A stretch of DNA of 64,000 nt from JAWLDA01 sp041686855 (GTDB lineage: Bacteria > Bacillota > Limnochordia > DTU080 > RSA5). The translations under genes were made by a program, and so were the position numbers. Positions within the stretch are counted from its first letter, which is position 1, and every line of letters begins with the position of its first letter. Positions 50,136 through 59,114 of this stretch are shown here, piece by piece. The notes under the pieces are model-generated. The model had not been told where the DNA came from, did no database searches, and worked only from the letters and a program-made list of their open reading frames with translations. The stretch spans positions 23,135-87,134 of the forward strand of contig JAWLDA010000018.1 of NCBI GenBank assembly GCA_041686855.1, written 5' to 3'.

Positions 50136-50484
50136 TCACTCTCCACCCGCCGGATCCACGAGCTCCATGACCCGGCGCCAAGTCTCCATCGGCTGCGCTC
50201 GCAGCCACCTCCACCAACGTGTTCACGTTCTTGTCCCCGGCGCTCAATCCCTCCATTTTGGCGTAGAGGGCGTCGTGGTACTTCCAAAAGCCCCCCTGCT
50301 CGTGGGCGCACGCGGCCGCGTTGGCCGACTGCAACGAGAACTCGCCAAAGACAGGATAGTGGCGCCACTCAATCCTGGCGCGGCCAGTTTCGACAAACTC
50401 CTTGACGAGCTGTGGCTGAATATCGATAGCAAAGAGCCCGCAGTAGGAAGACTGAAAATCAGCGTATTCAATGATGGTATCCAC
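50136..50484 (-). pseudogene. DsbA/thioredoxin-like remnant
   Basis: The translation from GTG 50484 (IIEYADFQSSYCG...RIEWRHYPVFGEFSLQSANAAACAHEQGGFWKYHDALYAK, in parts) is clearly DsbA-like, but the CPYC motif is reduced to a single cysteine and the second half of the domain, including the cis-proline loop, is missing. No signal peptide or good ribosome-binding site precedes it. Past residue ~96 the DsbA-like frame loses sense, while another frame ends in a TGA at 50136-50138, 6 bases before the ccdA start. This suggests a frameshift plus truncation, or a sequencing error. Confidence 0.6.
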
Positions 50485-50753
50485 CCCTTGATCATCTTAC
50501 GCTTGACTCTCTCACCGTTTCCTCGCGTTCCGATTGGATTGCATTACACTCCAGCCCTTTTGATGTTCGTTGTGTTAGAAACTCCTCAATCAGTGGCTTG
50601 GCTTCGAAGCACCGTAGCGCCTGCCACGAAAATGTGGAATGTTTGTGAAAGCCTATCTCAGGGGGAAACAGGGCCGAGCGTAGCAGGACGTAGGCCATTC
50701 CTGGTGTAATGAAACTCGCTATACTCCAAAGCCGCTTCGAAAGGATGCAGACT

Positions 50754-52112
50754 ATGTCCTCAGTACAGCTTCAGACCGGAGCCTCCAAACCGCGCAGAGT
50801 GGTCATCATGGGGGCGGCCGGAAGAGACTTTCACAATTTTAATGTCTACTTCCGTGAGAATCCTCAGTATCACGTTGTCGCCTTCACGGCGACTCAAATC
50901 CCCGACATCGAGGGACGCGTCTATCCAGCTGCCTTGGCCGGAGCAGCCTACCCCGACGGCATTCCCATCGTCGCCGAGGAGACGTTGGCCGACCTGATTC
51001 GCGAAGAGCAGATCGATGAAGTCGTCTTTGCGTACAGCGACGTCTCCCACGAGTACGTGATGCACAAGGCCTCGCTCGCCATGGCCTGCGGCGCCGACTT
51101 CCGTCTGATGGGGCCCGCAACCACCATGTTGAGAGCGAGCGTTCCGGTGATCGCCGTGGCCGCTGTCCGCACAGGAGCCGGTAAGAGCCAAACCACTCGA
51201 AAGGTTGCGGAGATTCTTTCTGCACGCGGGCTCAAAGTGGTCGTGGTACGCCACCCCATGCCGTACGGCAATCTGGAAGAGCAGGAGGTGCAGCGCTTCG
51301 CGGATCACAGCGATCTCGACCGGCACCAGTGCACCATCGAAGAGCGGGAAGAGTACGAGCCGCATATCGACCGAGGCAACGTCGTGTACGCCGGTGTCGA
51401 CTACGCCAAGATTTTGGAACAGGCTCAAACCGAAGCGGACGTCGTACTCTGGGATGGAGGCAACAATGACTTTCCGTTTTACCATCCCAATCTGCTGATC
51501 ACTGTTGCCGATCCCCACCGACCCGGGCACGAGACCGCCTACCACCCCGGTGAGACTAATTTACGCATGGCCGACGTGATCGTCGTGAACAAGGTCGACT
51601 CGGCCTCGTCAGAGCAAGTTGATGCGGTCCTCGCCACGGTGCAGTCCGTTAACCCCAATGCGCATGTCGTTATGGCAGCTTCACCGATCACGGTTGACGA
51701 TCCCTCGGTCATCCAAGGGAAGCGAGTCGTTGTGGTCGAAGACGGCCCCACGCTCACGCACGGTGAGATGGCCTACGGCGCCGGCGTGATCGCCGCAAAG
51801 GAAGTAGGAGCAACGCTCGTCGATCCTCGTCCCTATGCTGGAGGATCGCTGCAAGATGTATTTAGGAAGTACGATCACTTGGCGGATCTAGTGCCCGCGA
51901 TGGGCTACGGAGAGACGCAGATGCGAGAGCTCGAGGCGACCATCAATGCCACTCCGGCCGACGCAGTGATCATTGGCACCCCCATCAACCTCGGGCGGAT
52001 ACTCAAACTAAACAAACCGGCCGTGCGGGTGCACTACGAGCTCAAGGAGCTCGGTGAGACCAGCCTCGAGATGCTTTTGCTCGACCGAGTTCTAGCCAAG
52101 GTGTCTAAGTAG
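50754..52112 (+). CDS. Cyclic 2,3-diphosphoglycerate synthetase-like GTP/ATP-binding protein
   Basis: 452 aa from ATG 50754 with AAAGGA 8 bases upstream. An N-terminal Rossmann-like part (VVIMGAAGRDFHNFNVYFRENP) is followed by a P-loop AAVRTGAGKSQTTRKVAE near residue 140 and a GTPase-like NKVD near residue 283. The order matches cyclic 2,3-diphosphoglycerate synthetase, known from thermophilic methanogens, and its bacterial relatives of unknown role. cDPG protects proteins and DNA at high temperature in methanogens. It stands alone, facing away from the ccdA operon. Confidence 0.8.
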   Translation: MSSVQLQTGASKPRRVVIMGAAGRDFHNFNVYFRENPQYHVVAFTATQIPDIEGRVYPAALAGAAYPDGIPIVAEETLADLIREEQIDEVVFAYSDVSHEYVMHKASLAMACGADFRLMGPATTMLRASVPVIAVAAVRTGAGKSQTTRKVAEILSARGLKVVVVRHPMPYGNLEEQEVQRFADHSDLDRHQCTIEEREEYEPHIDRGNVVYAGVDYAKILEQAQTEADVVLWDGGNNDFPFYHPNLLITVADPHRPGHETAYHPGETNLRMADVIVVNKVDSASSEQVDAVLATVQSVNPNAHVVMAASPITVDDPSVIQGKRVVVVEDGPTLTHGEMAYGAGVIAAKEVGATLVDPRPYAGGSLQDVFRKYDHLADLVPAMGYGETQMRELEATINATPADAVIIGTPINLGRILKLNKPAVRVHYELKELGETSLEMLLLDRVLAKVSK

Positions 52113-52153
52113 CGGGTAAAACTAGCAACACAGTAGGCGCCAACCGACACCGC

Positions 52154-52213
52154 AAAAAAGCGGCGCCCTCGGTCTCATGTCACTCACTCGGTGACGTATG
52201 GCCGGGCGCCGCT
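52154..52213 (-). terminator. Terminator of the esterase operon
   Basis: A perfect 10-bp stem (arms 52159-52168 and 52204-52213) with a long loop is followed on the minus strand by a run of six T. It lies 43 bases beyond the esterase stop. Confidence 0.75.
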
Positions 52214-52256
52214 ACGCCTTTCTTGCCCTACTATTTCCTGCTCATTACTGCGTACA

Positions 52257-53054
52257 TTATGCGCCGCTACTCCCTGTTCCCCAGCCAAGCGTTCGCACAA
52301 AGAAATCGATCGACTCTTTGACGTGCTCATCCCAGTAATCCCAGGTATGCGCGCCCGTGTGCTCTTGATACTCGTGGGCGTATCCGATCCCATCGAGGTG
52401 GCGATGAAAGGCTCGACTCGATTCGATCAAGTAATCGTCAACGCCACAGTCGATCCGGAGCCGGGGCCTAATGTCCGCTGAGAGGTTGCTCGCCTGAGCA
52501 AATAAATCGCAGGAACCTCCACGTGGTGAGCCACCGAGCAAAACCTTGGTCATCCGCCAGATGAGCTGCTCGCGGGCACTTTGAGGGGGTTGGTCATCAA
52601 CGTTGATGTGACCAAAATCCAGTGCCCCGGAGTGACTGGCGGCCGCTGCGAAGCGGTCCGGGTAGGTCAACGCCAAGTGAACCGCGCCGTAGCCACCCAT
52701 GGAAAGGCCACACACCGCTCTATAACGAGCCTCGGCTTTGGTCTGGAAGCGAGAGTCGACAAAGTCTACCAAATCCTCGGCGATGGCCGCTGCGGCAGGA
52801 GGACCGTGGATGCCGTCCACATACATACTCTGCCAAGGCGTGGTAGGCATCACAACGATGAGCGGTAGCGTACCGACGTATCGCTCGATGCGAGTGCGGC
52901 GCACCCAATCCGTGTGGTTATCGCCGATTCCATGTAGAAGGTACATTACGGGAAAAGGCCCTTGCCACGCGTCGTTTACCTCTGGAAGAATCATGCAGAC
53001 AGGCTCGGTCTTGCCGAGCGCCCGGTTACGGTAGTGCAACGTCACGAATGCCAT
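52257..53054 (-). CDS. Esterase D/tributyrin-esterase-like alpha/beta hydrolase
   Basis: 265 aa; ATG 53054 is preferred, and GTG 53072 directly after the upstream stop is the alternative. The nucleophile elbow is VCGLSMGGYGAVH near residue 115, with the oxyanion segment MYLLHGIGDNHTDW and a late histidine in HTGAHTWDYWDEH. It fits the putative esterase family (PF00756) acting on short acyl or feruloyl esters. No signal peptide. Last gene of the operon with phyH. Confidence 0.88.
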   Translation of the reverse strand: MAFVTLHYRNRALGKTEPVCMILPEVNDAWQGPFPVMYLLHGIGDNHTDWVRRTRIERYVGTLPLIVVMPTTPWQSMYVDGIHGPPAAAAIAEDLVDFVDSRFQTKAEARYRAVCGLSMGGYGAVHLALTYPDRFAAAASHSGALDFGHINVDDQPPQSAREQLIWRMTKVLLGGSPRGGSCDLFAQASNLSADIRPRLRIDCGVDDYLIESSRAFHRHLDGIGYAHEYQEHTGAHTWDYWDEHVKESIDFFVRTLGWGTGSSGA

Positions 53055-53072
53055 ATCGGAGAATGCCCCCAC

Positions 53073-53837
53073 TTATTGAACCTGAAGAAGTTCCTCCATA
53101 CCGGGCCAATCCATCCAGATGTCCGTCATGCGGGCCTTCCAATCGTTGCGGTGATCCTTGTGCTTCAATCTGAAATACAAGGCGTAGCGGGGATGCGGTG
53201 CCACGTTTATCGCTGAACCGTGAGCTAACTGATAATGCGCCAGAATGACGTCCCCTGGTTTTACCTCGACCTGGACGGGATCCGGGAGCTCCACCGGCGG
53301 CATCCCTTCGAGCAATGACTCAGGGCCATTCTCCCGAAAATACCGCTCGTAGAGATGGTGCGACCCGGGCCAGACCGTGAAGTTGCCGGCGTAAGGACGA
53401 TTTACCTCGCTCAAGTAGACACCCACGAGCATCGTGAAGTTTTGAATGGTCCCTTCGAGTACTCCGTTGTGGGGCGAGTACATACCGTCCAAGTGGGGGC
53501 GGGGCTCAGGAGGAGGATCATGTTTTGTTGGGAAACGAACGGCAATTTGAGCCCCCGTGGGCTTGGAGACGTTGCCGGCGCCCAGGACCGACTCGACCAG
53601 GGTCCAAGCAGGAGTCTCTCCCAAAAGCCCCGTAATCACAGCCGAACCGGTGATCTCTGGACAATAAGAACGAGAGCGAAAGCTCGTGAGCTGTTCTGGG
53701 TCGATCCCTTGGTCACCAAAGGATCCGTTGATCGCTTTGAGCGCCTCGTCCACCATCACCTGGGGGATTACGCCAGGTACGTGGATAAACCCATCCGTGT
53801 ATAGCGCCATACGCTGCTGATGTGTCAACGTCAGCAT
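53073..53837 (-). CDS. Phytanoyl-CoA dioxygenase (PhyH) family protein
   Basis: 254 aa from ATG 53837 with a perfect AAGGAGGT site. Fe(II)/2-oxoglutarate dioxygenase fold: the metal facial triad is visible as H-x-D in RPHLDGMYSPH near residue 115 and the late histidine in LAHYQLAHGSAIN, with an arginine in PRYALYFRLKHK for the cosubstrate. It hydroxylates an unknown small molecule. It lies 11 bases downstream of the CBM9-like gene. Confidence 0.88.
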   Translation of the reverse strand: MLTLTHQQRMALYTDGFIHVPGVIPQVMVDEALKAINGSFGDQGIDPEQLTSFRSRSYCPEITGSAVITGLLGETPAWTLVESVLGAGNVSKPTGAQIAVRFPTKHDPPPEPRPHLDGMYSPHNGVLEGTIQNFTMLVGVYLSEVNRPYAGNFTVWPGSHHLYERYFRENGPESLLEGMPPVELPDPVQVEVKPGDVILAHYQLAHGSAINVAPHPRYALYFRLKHKDHRNDWKARMTDIWMDWPGMEELLQVQ

Positions 53838-53848
53838 ACGATACCTCC

Positions 53849-54481
53849 TTAATCGGTGAATCGGAGTCGTCCAAATCGATGAGGAGTGTGAAACTGCTTG
53901 GCGCCGGTAGGCGACCACGCCATGTACAGGTCGGCCTCCCTCTCTTTGCCTCGGTCGATTCGATAGCAGTTCATCCTCCAAACATCTCCGGGATGCGGGG
54001 AGCCCACGCTAAACGTATCGAAGGGCAGCTCCCAAACGCATGCCCAATCGCCGTTCTCTTCCTCGCGGGAAATTTCGGTCCTCCAACCCGGGGCGTCCCA
54101 TTCTGTATGTACGGAAATACGCCCTTGGTCATTGTGAATCTGAGCGTCAAACTGTACATTGGTCGGGCTCAATTCAAACTCTTTGTACTCACTCAAGCTC
54201 CCCGTCTCACTCAAAAAGACTTCGACGACATCCTCTTTGTAAATGGGATCATCACGCTCAGTCATCGTCGCCTTGATAAAGTCGTCCTTACACGTAAACC
54301 GAAAGTAGAGTGCATGCTCCGTCCAAAACGACTTTACCGTCGTGGTCAGTGATGGATCGGGGTTTGCGCCGCTAACGGTCTCTTTGAGGTACATGGTCGG
54401 CAATGCGTCCCAGCGGCGGTCGGTGGGAGTGGGAAAATCGAGGTGTTTCCTCTTTTGACAGAGATACTTCGGTTGCTCCAC
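53849..54481 (-). CDS. CBM9-like carbohydrate-binding protein
   Basis: 210 aa from GTG 54481 with an AAAGAGGA site. A single beta-sandwich with the family pattern TTTVKSFWTEHALYFRFTCKDD, YKEDVVEVFLSETG and DVWRMNCYRIDRGKEREADLYMAWSP is seen in CBM9/DOMON-like modules that bind sugar ends. No signal peptide or catalytic domain is present. It probably binds the substrate or product handled by the PhyH and the unknown protein in the same operon. Confidence 0.78.
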   Translation of the reverse strand: MEQPKYLCQKRKHLDFPTPTDRRWDALPTMYLKETVSGANPDPSLTTTVKSFWTEHALYFRFTCKDDFIKATMTERDDPIYKEDVVEVFLSETGSLSEYKEFELSPTNVQFDAQIHNDQGRISVHTEWDAPGWRTEISREEENGDWACVWELPFDTFSVGSPHPGDVWRMNCYRIDRGKEREADLYMAWSPTGAKQFHTPHRFGRLRFTD

Positions 54482-54525
54482 TCTGATCCTCTTTCCTTGA
54501 GTGCTGACTTGGTGTATCACAAAAG

Positions 54526-55671
54526 TCAATGTTGTGATCCGGCGTCCGTGTTGGCGGGTTGGTAAGCAAGGCTCTTTAAATGCGGGGTCTCAATCCGTTC
54601 GCCCAACAGGCGTGAGCGCATCATCGCATGAAGAATGCCTGTTGTGAGTAGTGTCCGCTCGACCGGGACCACACTCCCTTGGGTCAGCACGACCTCTTCA
54701 ATCTCACGCACAAGGAAGTGAAAGAGTGGCCCGTACCCTTCAGATGCCTTGGGAAAGCAGGTGGCGGTGGGGGTGGTGTCGTCCCCGAGATAGCCTGCGA
54801 ACGCGAAGTTGTCCACGGCGCCGGCGAGCAGCAAGGTGGCGGTGTGTGAGCCATCGGAACGTTCCACCAGGAACGCATGTGGATCTGAGGCCTTCTCAAG
54901 GGCATCAACGCTGGATCCGCTCACCTTGAGGGCTGAACGCATCAGCTCAGGGGACCATGTTCCCCGTTGGAGCTCGCGCCGAAAGGCGTCCCCGCGCACG
55001 CAACGGACTGCTTGTACGCCGGTCTCACCGCCCGGGCGATTTTCGACCATACACTGCAGGGCCTCCAACGCGTGGAACCCGTACGACTCGATGGGGCCGT
55101 AGCCGACCGAGAGCGCGCCGGAGATGGGCGTGCCCGGTCGAATGACGAGATGCGGCTCTCGCCAAGCCCTGGGGATGACCGATCCGGCGAAGAACGGTAT
55201 TCCCCGCTCCCGGGCCATATTGTACATCCGCCACGCGAGTTGCCAGTCCCACGAGAGAAACTTGTCGTTAAAGACTGGAACCCGCCGCCCCTCAATGTCC
55301 AGAGCGGCCAAAGTCTCACTGAAGAAGCGCCAGCGTGGGTAGAGGTGTTGGTCAAACTCGTTCCAAGGGTACTCACCGTGCTCACCGATGAGGATAACCC
55401 CGTCGGCAGGAGCCTCACCTCTGCGCCCTCTCACGGTCTCCTCGATCGTCTCACAAATGCGAAAATCGTGTCGTCTCGCCATCTCTCGGCTCATGTCGTT
55501 CTCAGGAACCTGATCCGTGTAGAGTCGAGTCAAACGTACTCGGGGCTCATAGGAGACGCCGTCGATACAACACCCTTGCAACAACGGAGTGAGGATCACA
55601 TCGGCGTGCGATTTTGGCCGAACGGCTGTGACCACGGCAACGACGTTCGGTCTCTCTTTGAGGGTTGGCAT
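54526..55671 (-). CDS. Conserved protein of unknown function, Gfo/Idh-like N-terminus
   Basis: 381 aa from ATG 55671 with GAGGAGA upstream. It begins VVAVVTAVRPKSHADVILTPLLQG and contains GVILIGEHGEYPWNEFDQHLYPRWRFF and PFFAGSVIPRAWREP, features I associate only with uncharacterised proteins found beside dioxygenases and sulfatases. No cofactor motif is clear. The rest is alpha/beta with no membrane part. First gene of the four-gene operon with CBM9, PhyH and esterase, so it probably acts on the same carbohydrate. Confidence 0.6.
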   Translation of the reverse strand: MPTLKERPNVVAVVTAVRPKSHADVILTPLLQGCCIDGVSYEPRVRLTRLYTDQVPENDMSREMARRHDFRICETIEETVRGRRGEAPADGVILIGEHGEYPWNEFDQHLYPRWRFFSETLAALDIEGRRVPVFNDKFLSWDWQLAWRMYNMARERGIPFFAGSVIPRAWREPHLVIRPGTPISGALSVGYGPIESYGFHALEALQCMVENRPGGETGVQAVRCVRGDAFRRELQRGTWSPELMRSALKVSGSSVDALEKASDPHAFLVERSDGSHTATLLLAGAVDNFAFAGYLGDDTTPTATCFPKASEGYGPLFHFLVREIEEVVLTQGSVVPVERTLLTTGILHAMMRSRLLGERIETPHLKSLAYQPANTDAGSQH

Positions 55672-55913
55672 CAGTATCTCCTCGCGTGCAACCGGTTGCA
55701 ACTGCTCGAAGGCCCTGCGTTTCACTCTCTTCGATTATCGTTTTTTGGGCGAAATCCTTTGAACGCCCTCCTCGGAACCACTTTTGCACCATTCTCCACC
55801 TGAGATACACGTCGAATTCACGTCCGCTTCATGGTCCATTCCCCGCTCCCGATGTTACCTTAAGAGTGCCAGCTGAGTTGGGCAGTCAAATCCACACTTG
55901 GGAGGAAACGAAG

Positions 55914-56426
55914 ATGAAACGTATGCTGAAGTCTTGGCCGGTGGCGCTTCTGCTATGTTTGAGTGGGGCGATTCTCTTTGGCGTTGCTGCCATCGCCGCC
56001 CAGGAAGCACCCATGAACTCGAACGATCCGTCGGCGGAAGTGAGCGCGATCCCCGAACACGAGCTGTGGGAGAGGGTCGAAGCGATTCGCGCCGAGTTGG
56101 ATGCGGCGTCTACGCCAACCCTTCCAGAGTCTGAAATCGAGGCAAAACTGGAGAATGCCCTAGGACTGCTCAATGGCGAAGATGGCGTCATCCCCCAACT
56201 TCAGGCTTTGTTGGGAGTCTCCGATGACGATCTTCCCGAGGCAGAGGCCGTAATCTCGGCGGATAGCGACCCGCCGGAGGTCATTGCCTTGGCTCACCTT
56301 GTTCTAGCAGCCGATGTGTTGTCGAACGGATCGGATCAAGACTCTGTGCAAAGCGCACGTGAGCATGTAGCACAGGCCCTTGAGCTTATCGCACCGCCGA
56401 CATCCGGAGATGAATCGACCGAATAG
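55914..56426 (+). CDS. Small secreted helical protein, function unknown
   Basis: 170 aa with ATG behind GGGAGGA. A signal peptide (residues about 1-29, ending AIAAQE) is followed by a mature part rich in Asp, Glu, Ala and Leu with three or four amphipathic helices (HELWERVEAIRAELDAA, EIEAKLENALGLLNGEDG, VQSAREHVAQALELI). It has no cysteines in the mature part and no known domain. A strong terminator follows. Confidence 0.7.
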   Translation: MKRMLKSWPVALLLCLSGAILFGVAAIAAQEAPMNSNDPSAEVSAIPEHELWERVEAIRAELDAASTPTLPESEIEAKLENALGLLNGEDGVIPQLQALLGVSDDDLPEAEAVISADSDPPEVIALAHLVLAADVLSNGSDQDSVQSAREHVAQALELIAPPTSGDESTE

Positions 56427-56480
56427 ATTATCAACTGGGAGGATTCAAGGACCCCGCATCGAGCTCAACGAGGCTGCAAC

Positions 56481-56522
56481 GCCCTCACAACCGCTACTAT
56501 GGCGGTCGTGAGGGCTTTTTTG
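56481..56522 (+). terminator. rho-independent terminator of the gene at 55914
   Basis: GCCCTCAC and CCGC pair with GGCGG and GTGAGGGC around a short loop, followed by six T. Confidence 0.9.
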
Positions 56523-56668
56523 CTCTCGCGGACATAGTAAAAAGGTCCCAACTTTGCGTCACCAGGGTCCAAATGGTACTCAGCGTCAGAGGACTGGTTA
56601 AGTCTGATTGAAAGCAAAGAACATATAGGCCTTCTAAAATATCCCCGGAGAGAAAAAGGAGCATCACG

Positions 56669-57403
56669 ATGAGCGTATCCGCTGCGACTCGTATTCTCGT
56701 AGCTGAAGATGACCGTGATTCACGGCAGCTCCTGGAGAAGTTTCTTACGGCCAAGAGATTTGTCGTCACAACTGCGGATGATGGCAGTGAAGCGTGTCGG
56801 CGCTTCTTTGCCGAGGACCCTGACCTCGTTTTGTTGGATGTCACTATGCCCCAACTCGATGGTTGGAGCGTCCTTAAGGAGATCCGCTCGTCGCATTCCA
56901 CCCCCGTCATCATGCTGACAATTCTTGACAGTACGAGCGACAAGGTGAAGGGGTTGATCGAAGGCGCCGACGATTACGTCACCAAGCCTTTCGATCTCAA
57001 GGAACTTGAAGCCCGCATTCACGCCGTACTCCGTCGAGCAACACCCCAAGAGCGACCCGAGTTACTGACGATAGGCGGTCTTACAATCGACGACAACGCT
57101 AAAGAAGTACGTCTGGGAGATACGGCAATCAACTTGTCTCCCAAGGAGTACGATCTATTACGCCTTTTGGCCTCGTCACCGGGACGCGTCTTCTCCTCCC
57201 AAGAGATCACTCGAGCAGTCTGGCCCGAACGCATGGATGAGAGTAGTCCCGAAGATGTTAAGAAATACATCTACTTCTTGCGCAACAAACTGAAGAGCCT
57301 TCCCGCAGGCTGTCCGTTCGTATGCACCGTACGAGGTTTCGGGTACAAATTAGTCTCTCGCAGGCAACCGTCAAACACGTCACCTGAAACATGTATTCAA
57401 TAA
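56669..57403 (+). CDS. OmpR/PhoB-family response regulator (orphan)
   Basis: 244 aa, ATG behind AAAGGAG. The receiver domain has the acidic pair in VAEDDRDSRQLL, the phosphoacceptor Asp in LVLLDVTMPQLDG, and the lysine in DDYVTKPFDLKELEARI. The C-terminal winged helix (LSPKEYDLLRLLASSPGRVFSSQEI..., TVRGFGYKLV) binds DNA. No histidine kinase gene adjoins it, so its partner is elsewhere. Promoter targets are unknown. Confidence 0.92.
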   Translation: MSVSAATRILVAEDDRDSRQLLEKFLTAKRFVVTTADDGSEACRRFFAEDPDLVLLDVTMPQLDGWSVLKEIRSSHSTPVIMLTILDSTSDKVKGLIEGADDYVTKPFDLKELEARIHAVLRRATPQERPELLTIGGLTIDDNAKEVRLGDTAINLSPKEYDLLRLLASSPGRVFSSQEITRAVWPERMDESSPEDVKKYIYFLRNKLKSLPAGCPFVCTVRGFGYKLVSRRQPSNTSPETCIQ

Positions 57404-57691
57404 TCGTTCTAACATCTTAGGGGTCGCACCGTACACCGTAAGACTCCCCGATCCCACCATTGAGGCGTGGGTTACGGCCCCCTCTTCGTCCAATGAGACA
57501 TAGACGAGACTGCTGTCCGTCTCAATCCCCTTCCAAACGACCGATTGTCCACAGCGGTTCCAGAGGATTCGATCCATCCCCCCGAAGCGCTTCACTTCCA
57601 TGCCGACGTACCTTGACAAGTGGGAGCATGAGGAGGCCTCCACCTTTTTCTGGGGCACGTATCGCCAAGTACGGAGCGTGCCCGGAAGCAT
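57380..57691 (-). CDS. Possible small hypothetical protein
   Basis: 103 aa open frame whose C-terminal half (VVWKGIETDSSLVYVSLDEEG...HASMVGSGSLTVYGATP) looks coding, but no clear start or ribosome-binding site is seen; ATG 57601 is one option. Its 3' end overlaps the convergent regulator gene by 24 bases. It may be a remnant. No family is recognised. Confidence 0.3.
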   Translation of the reverse strand: MLPGTLRTWRYVPQKKVEASSCSHLSRYVGMEVKRFGGMDRILWNRCGQSVVWKGIETDSSLVYVSLDEEGAVTHASMVGSGSLTVYGATPKMLERLLNTCFR

Positions 57692-57902
57692 TCATGAGGG
57701 TGCTCTCCGTCACCCTCACGAATGGTGGCCACAGAGTCTTCCAAAGCAACGATGCATTCTCACCGCAAATGACCAACTCGTGCGCTTCGTCGTTGGATGG
57801 AGCAAGAATGTGAACGCCCGCGGCTCAACATTACCGCTACCCGCTCTGTTTGTACGAGCCTCCACTTCGTCGAAGAAGAGAGTTTGATAGTTTAAGCGAC
57901 AA

Positions 57903-59096
57903 TTACGAACAAATTTCGGGCGGAAGGCTTTTCTCGCATTTGTTGAGATCAAAGGTGTTGTTGTCGTCGGCCGGGGTTTGGGCTTCAATGTCATAGGGTT
58001 TGTTGTCTTCGAGTTTGTTAGAGCGAATGGCGTTGTTCTCCGCTGTGGGCTGGAGGCGGATGCCGCTTTCGCCGTTATCCTCGATGACATTGTTATCCAC
58101 AACGTTGAAAGTACCGTTGTCGATCGGCAGTCCGGTGTTCTCGTTGTCAATGATGCGATTAAAGAGGAAGCGATTGGCATCGCCTCCGACAGGATCGAAT
58201 CCCTCATCTTCGCTCTTTTTGATGTCGTTGTCGAGTACAAGGCTAAGCGAAAAGCTCGAGGAGGCGTTTACGTTGGTTTGCTCGTTTCGTTCGATTTCGT
58301 TTGCGTAGATGAGTGCCTCGTTGCTTGAGACGAAGATTCCGTGGCCCTCGTCCTCATTGAATGTGTTGTCGACGATGACGTGACCAGAGTCGAAAACACT
58401 TAGACCGTCGGAGCCATTCCCGCTCGAGTTGTTGCCGAAGACAAACAGATTATTCGCCTCGTCGGACGACCCGCTAATACCGTGACTCCCGTTGCCGCAG
58501 ACTTCATTCTTAACGATCCAATGCCCATTTCCGTCGACTCTAATGCCTCTCTCGCTGTTATCGGTCACTTTGTTCTCTGCGACAAGGCTGTAATCCCCAA
58601 TGATTTCGATTCCATGCTGCATATTCTTTTTGATCTCGTTGCCAATTACCGCATGGCGGGTTCCGACCTCAATGTGCACGCCGTTAAATCGGTTGGCCCG
58701 TATGATATTGTCGTAGATCAAATGCCCGTCGCCTGAACCGCCGATGCCGATACCGTGGCCGAAAATCCCTTCTCCCGTAGTCTCCTCAATGATGTTGTTG
58801 CGGACGATGCACTCATTCGCATCTTGCAATTGCACGCCATACTGATTGTAACCGCGCAATGTAAACCCTGTGATCGTCACAAAGTCCGAGTTAAGGACCA
58901 GAATTCCCGAAGGGAAACCCGTGTTTTCCAAGATCGTTTTCCCGGGCCCCGCCCCTTGGAGACGTAGACGGTCCTTCCCAACGGGTATTGTTAGACCCGT
59001 TGTGTAAACTCCGGGGCGCACGACAATGGTGTCGCCCGGCGCGGCAAGATTGATCGCCGTTTGAATCGGCTGGCCCGGAGAGACAACGATAATCAT
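57903..59096 (-). CDS. Parallel beta-helix protein (NosD/pectate-lyase fold), copy 1
   Basis: 397 aa, ATG behind GAGGAGCG. After PIQTAINLAAPGDTIVVRPGVYTTG, a typical opening of this fold, come about twelve turns of the right-handed beta helix, each with N-x-I/V and G-I/V steps (NNIIEETTGEGI, NEIKKNMQHGIEI, NTFNEDEGHGI). No signal peptide is seen. Such proteins bind or cleave polysaccharides, or act as structural fibres. Its C-terminus (SNKLEDNKPYDIEAQTP, then NCE-like tail) matches copy 2. Confidence 0.82.
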   Translation of the reverse strand: MIIVVSPGQPIQTAINLAAPGDTIVVRPGVYTTGLTIPVGKDRLRLQGAGPGKTILENTGFPSGILVLNSDFVTITGFTLRGYNQYGVQLQDANECIVRNNIIEETTGEGIFGHGIGIGGSGDGHLIYDNIIRANRFNGVHIEVGTRHAVIGNEIKKNMQHGIEIIGDYSLVAENKVTDNSERGIRVDGNGHWIVKNEVCGNGSHGISGSSDEANNLFVFGNNSSGNGSDGLSVFDSGHVIVDNTFNEDEGHGIFVSSNEALIYANEIERNEQTNVNASSSFSLSLVLDNDIKKSEDEGFDPVGGDANRFLFNRIIDNENTGLPIDNGTFNVVDNNVIEDNGESGIRLQPTAENNAIRSNKLEDNKPYDIEAQTPADDNNTFDLNKCEKSLPPEICS

Positions 59097-59114
59097 GATC
59101 GTCGCTCCTCTCTC

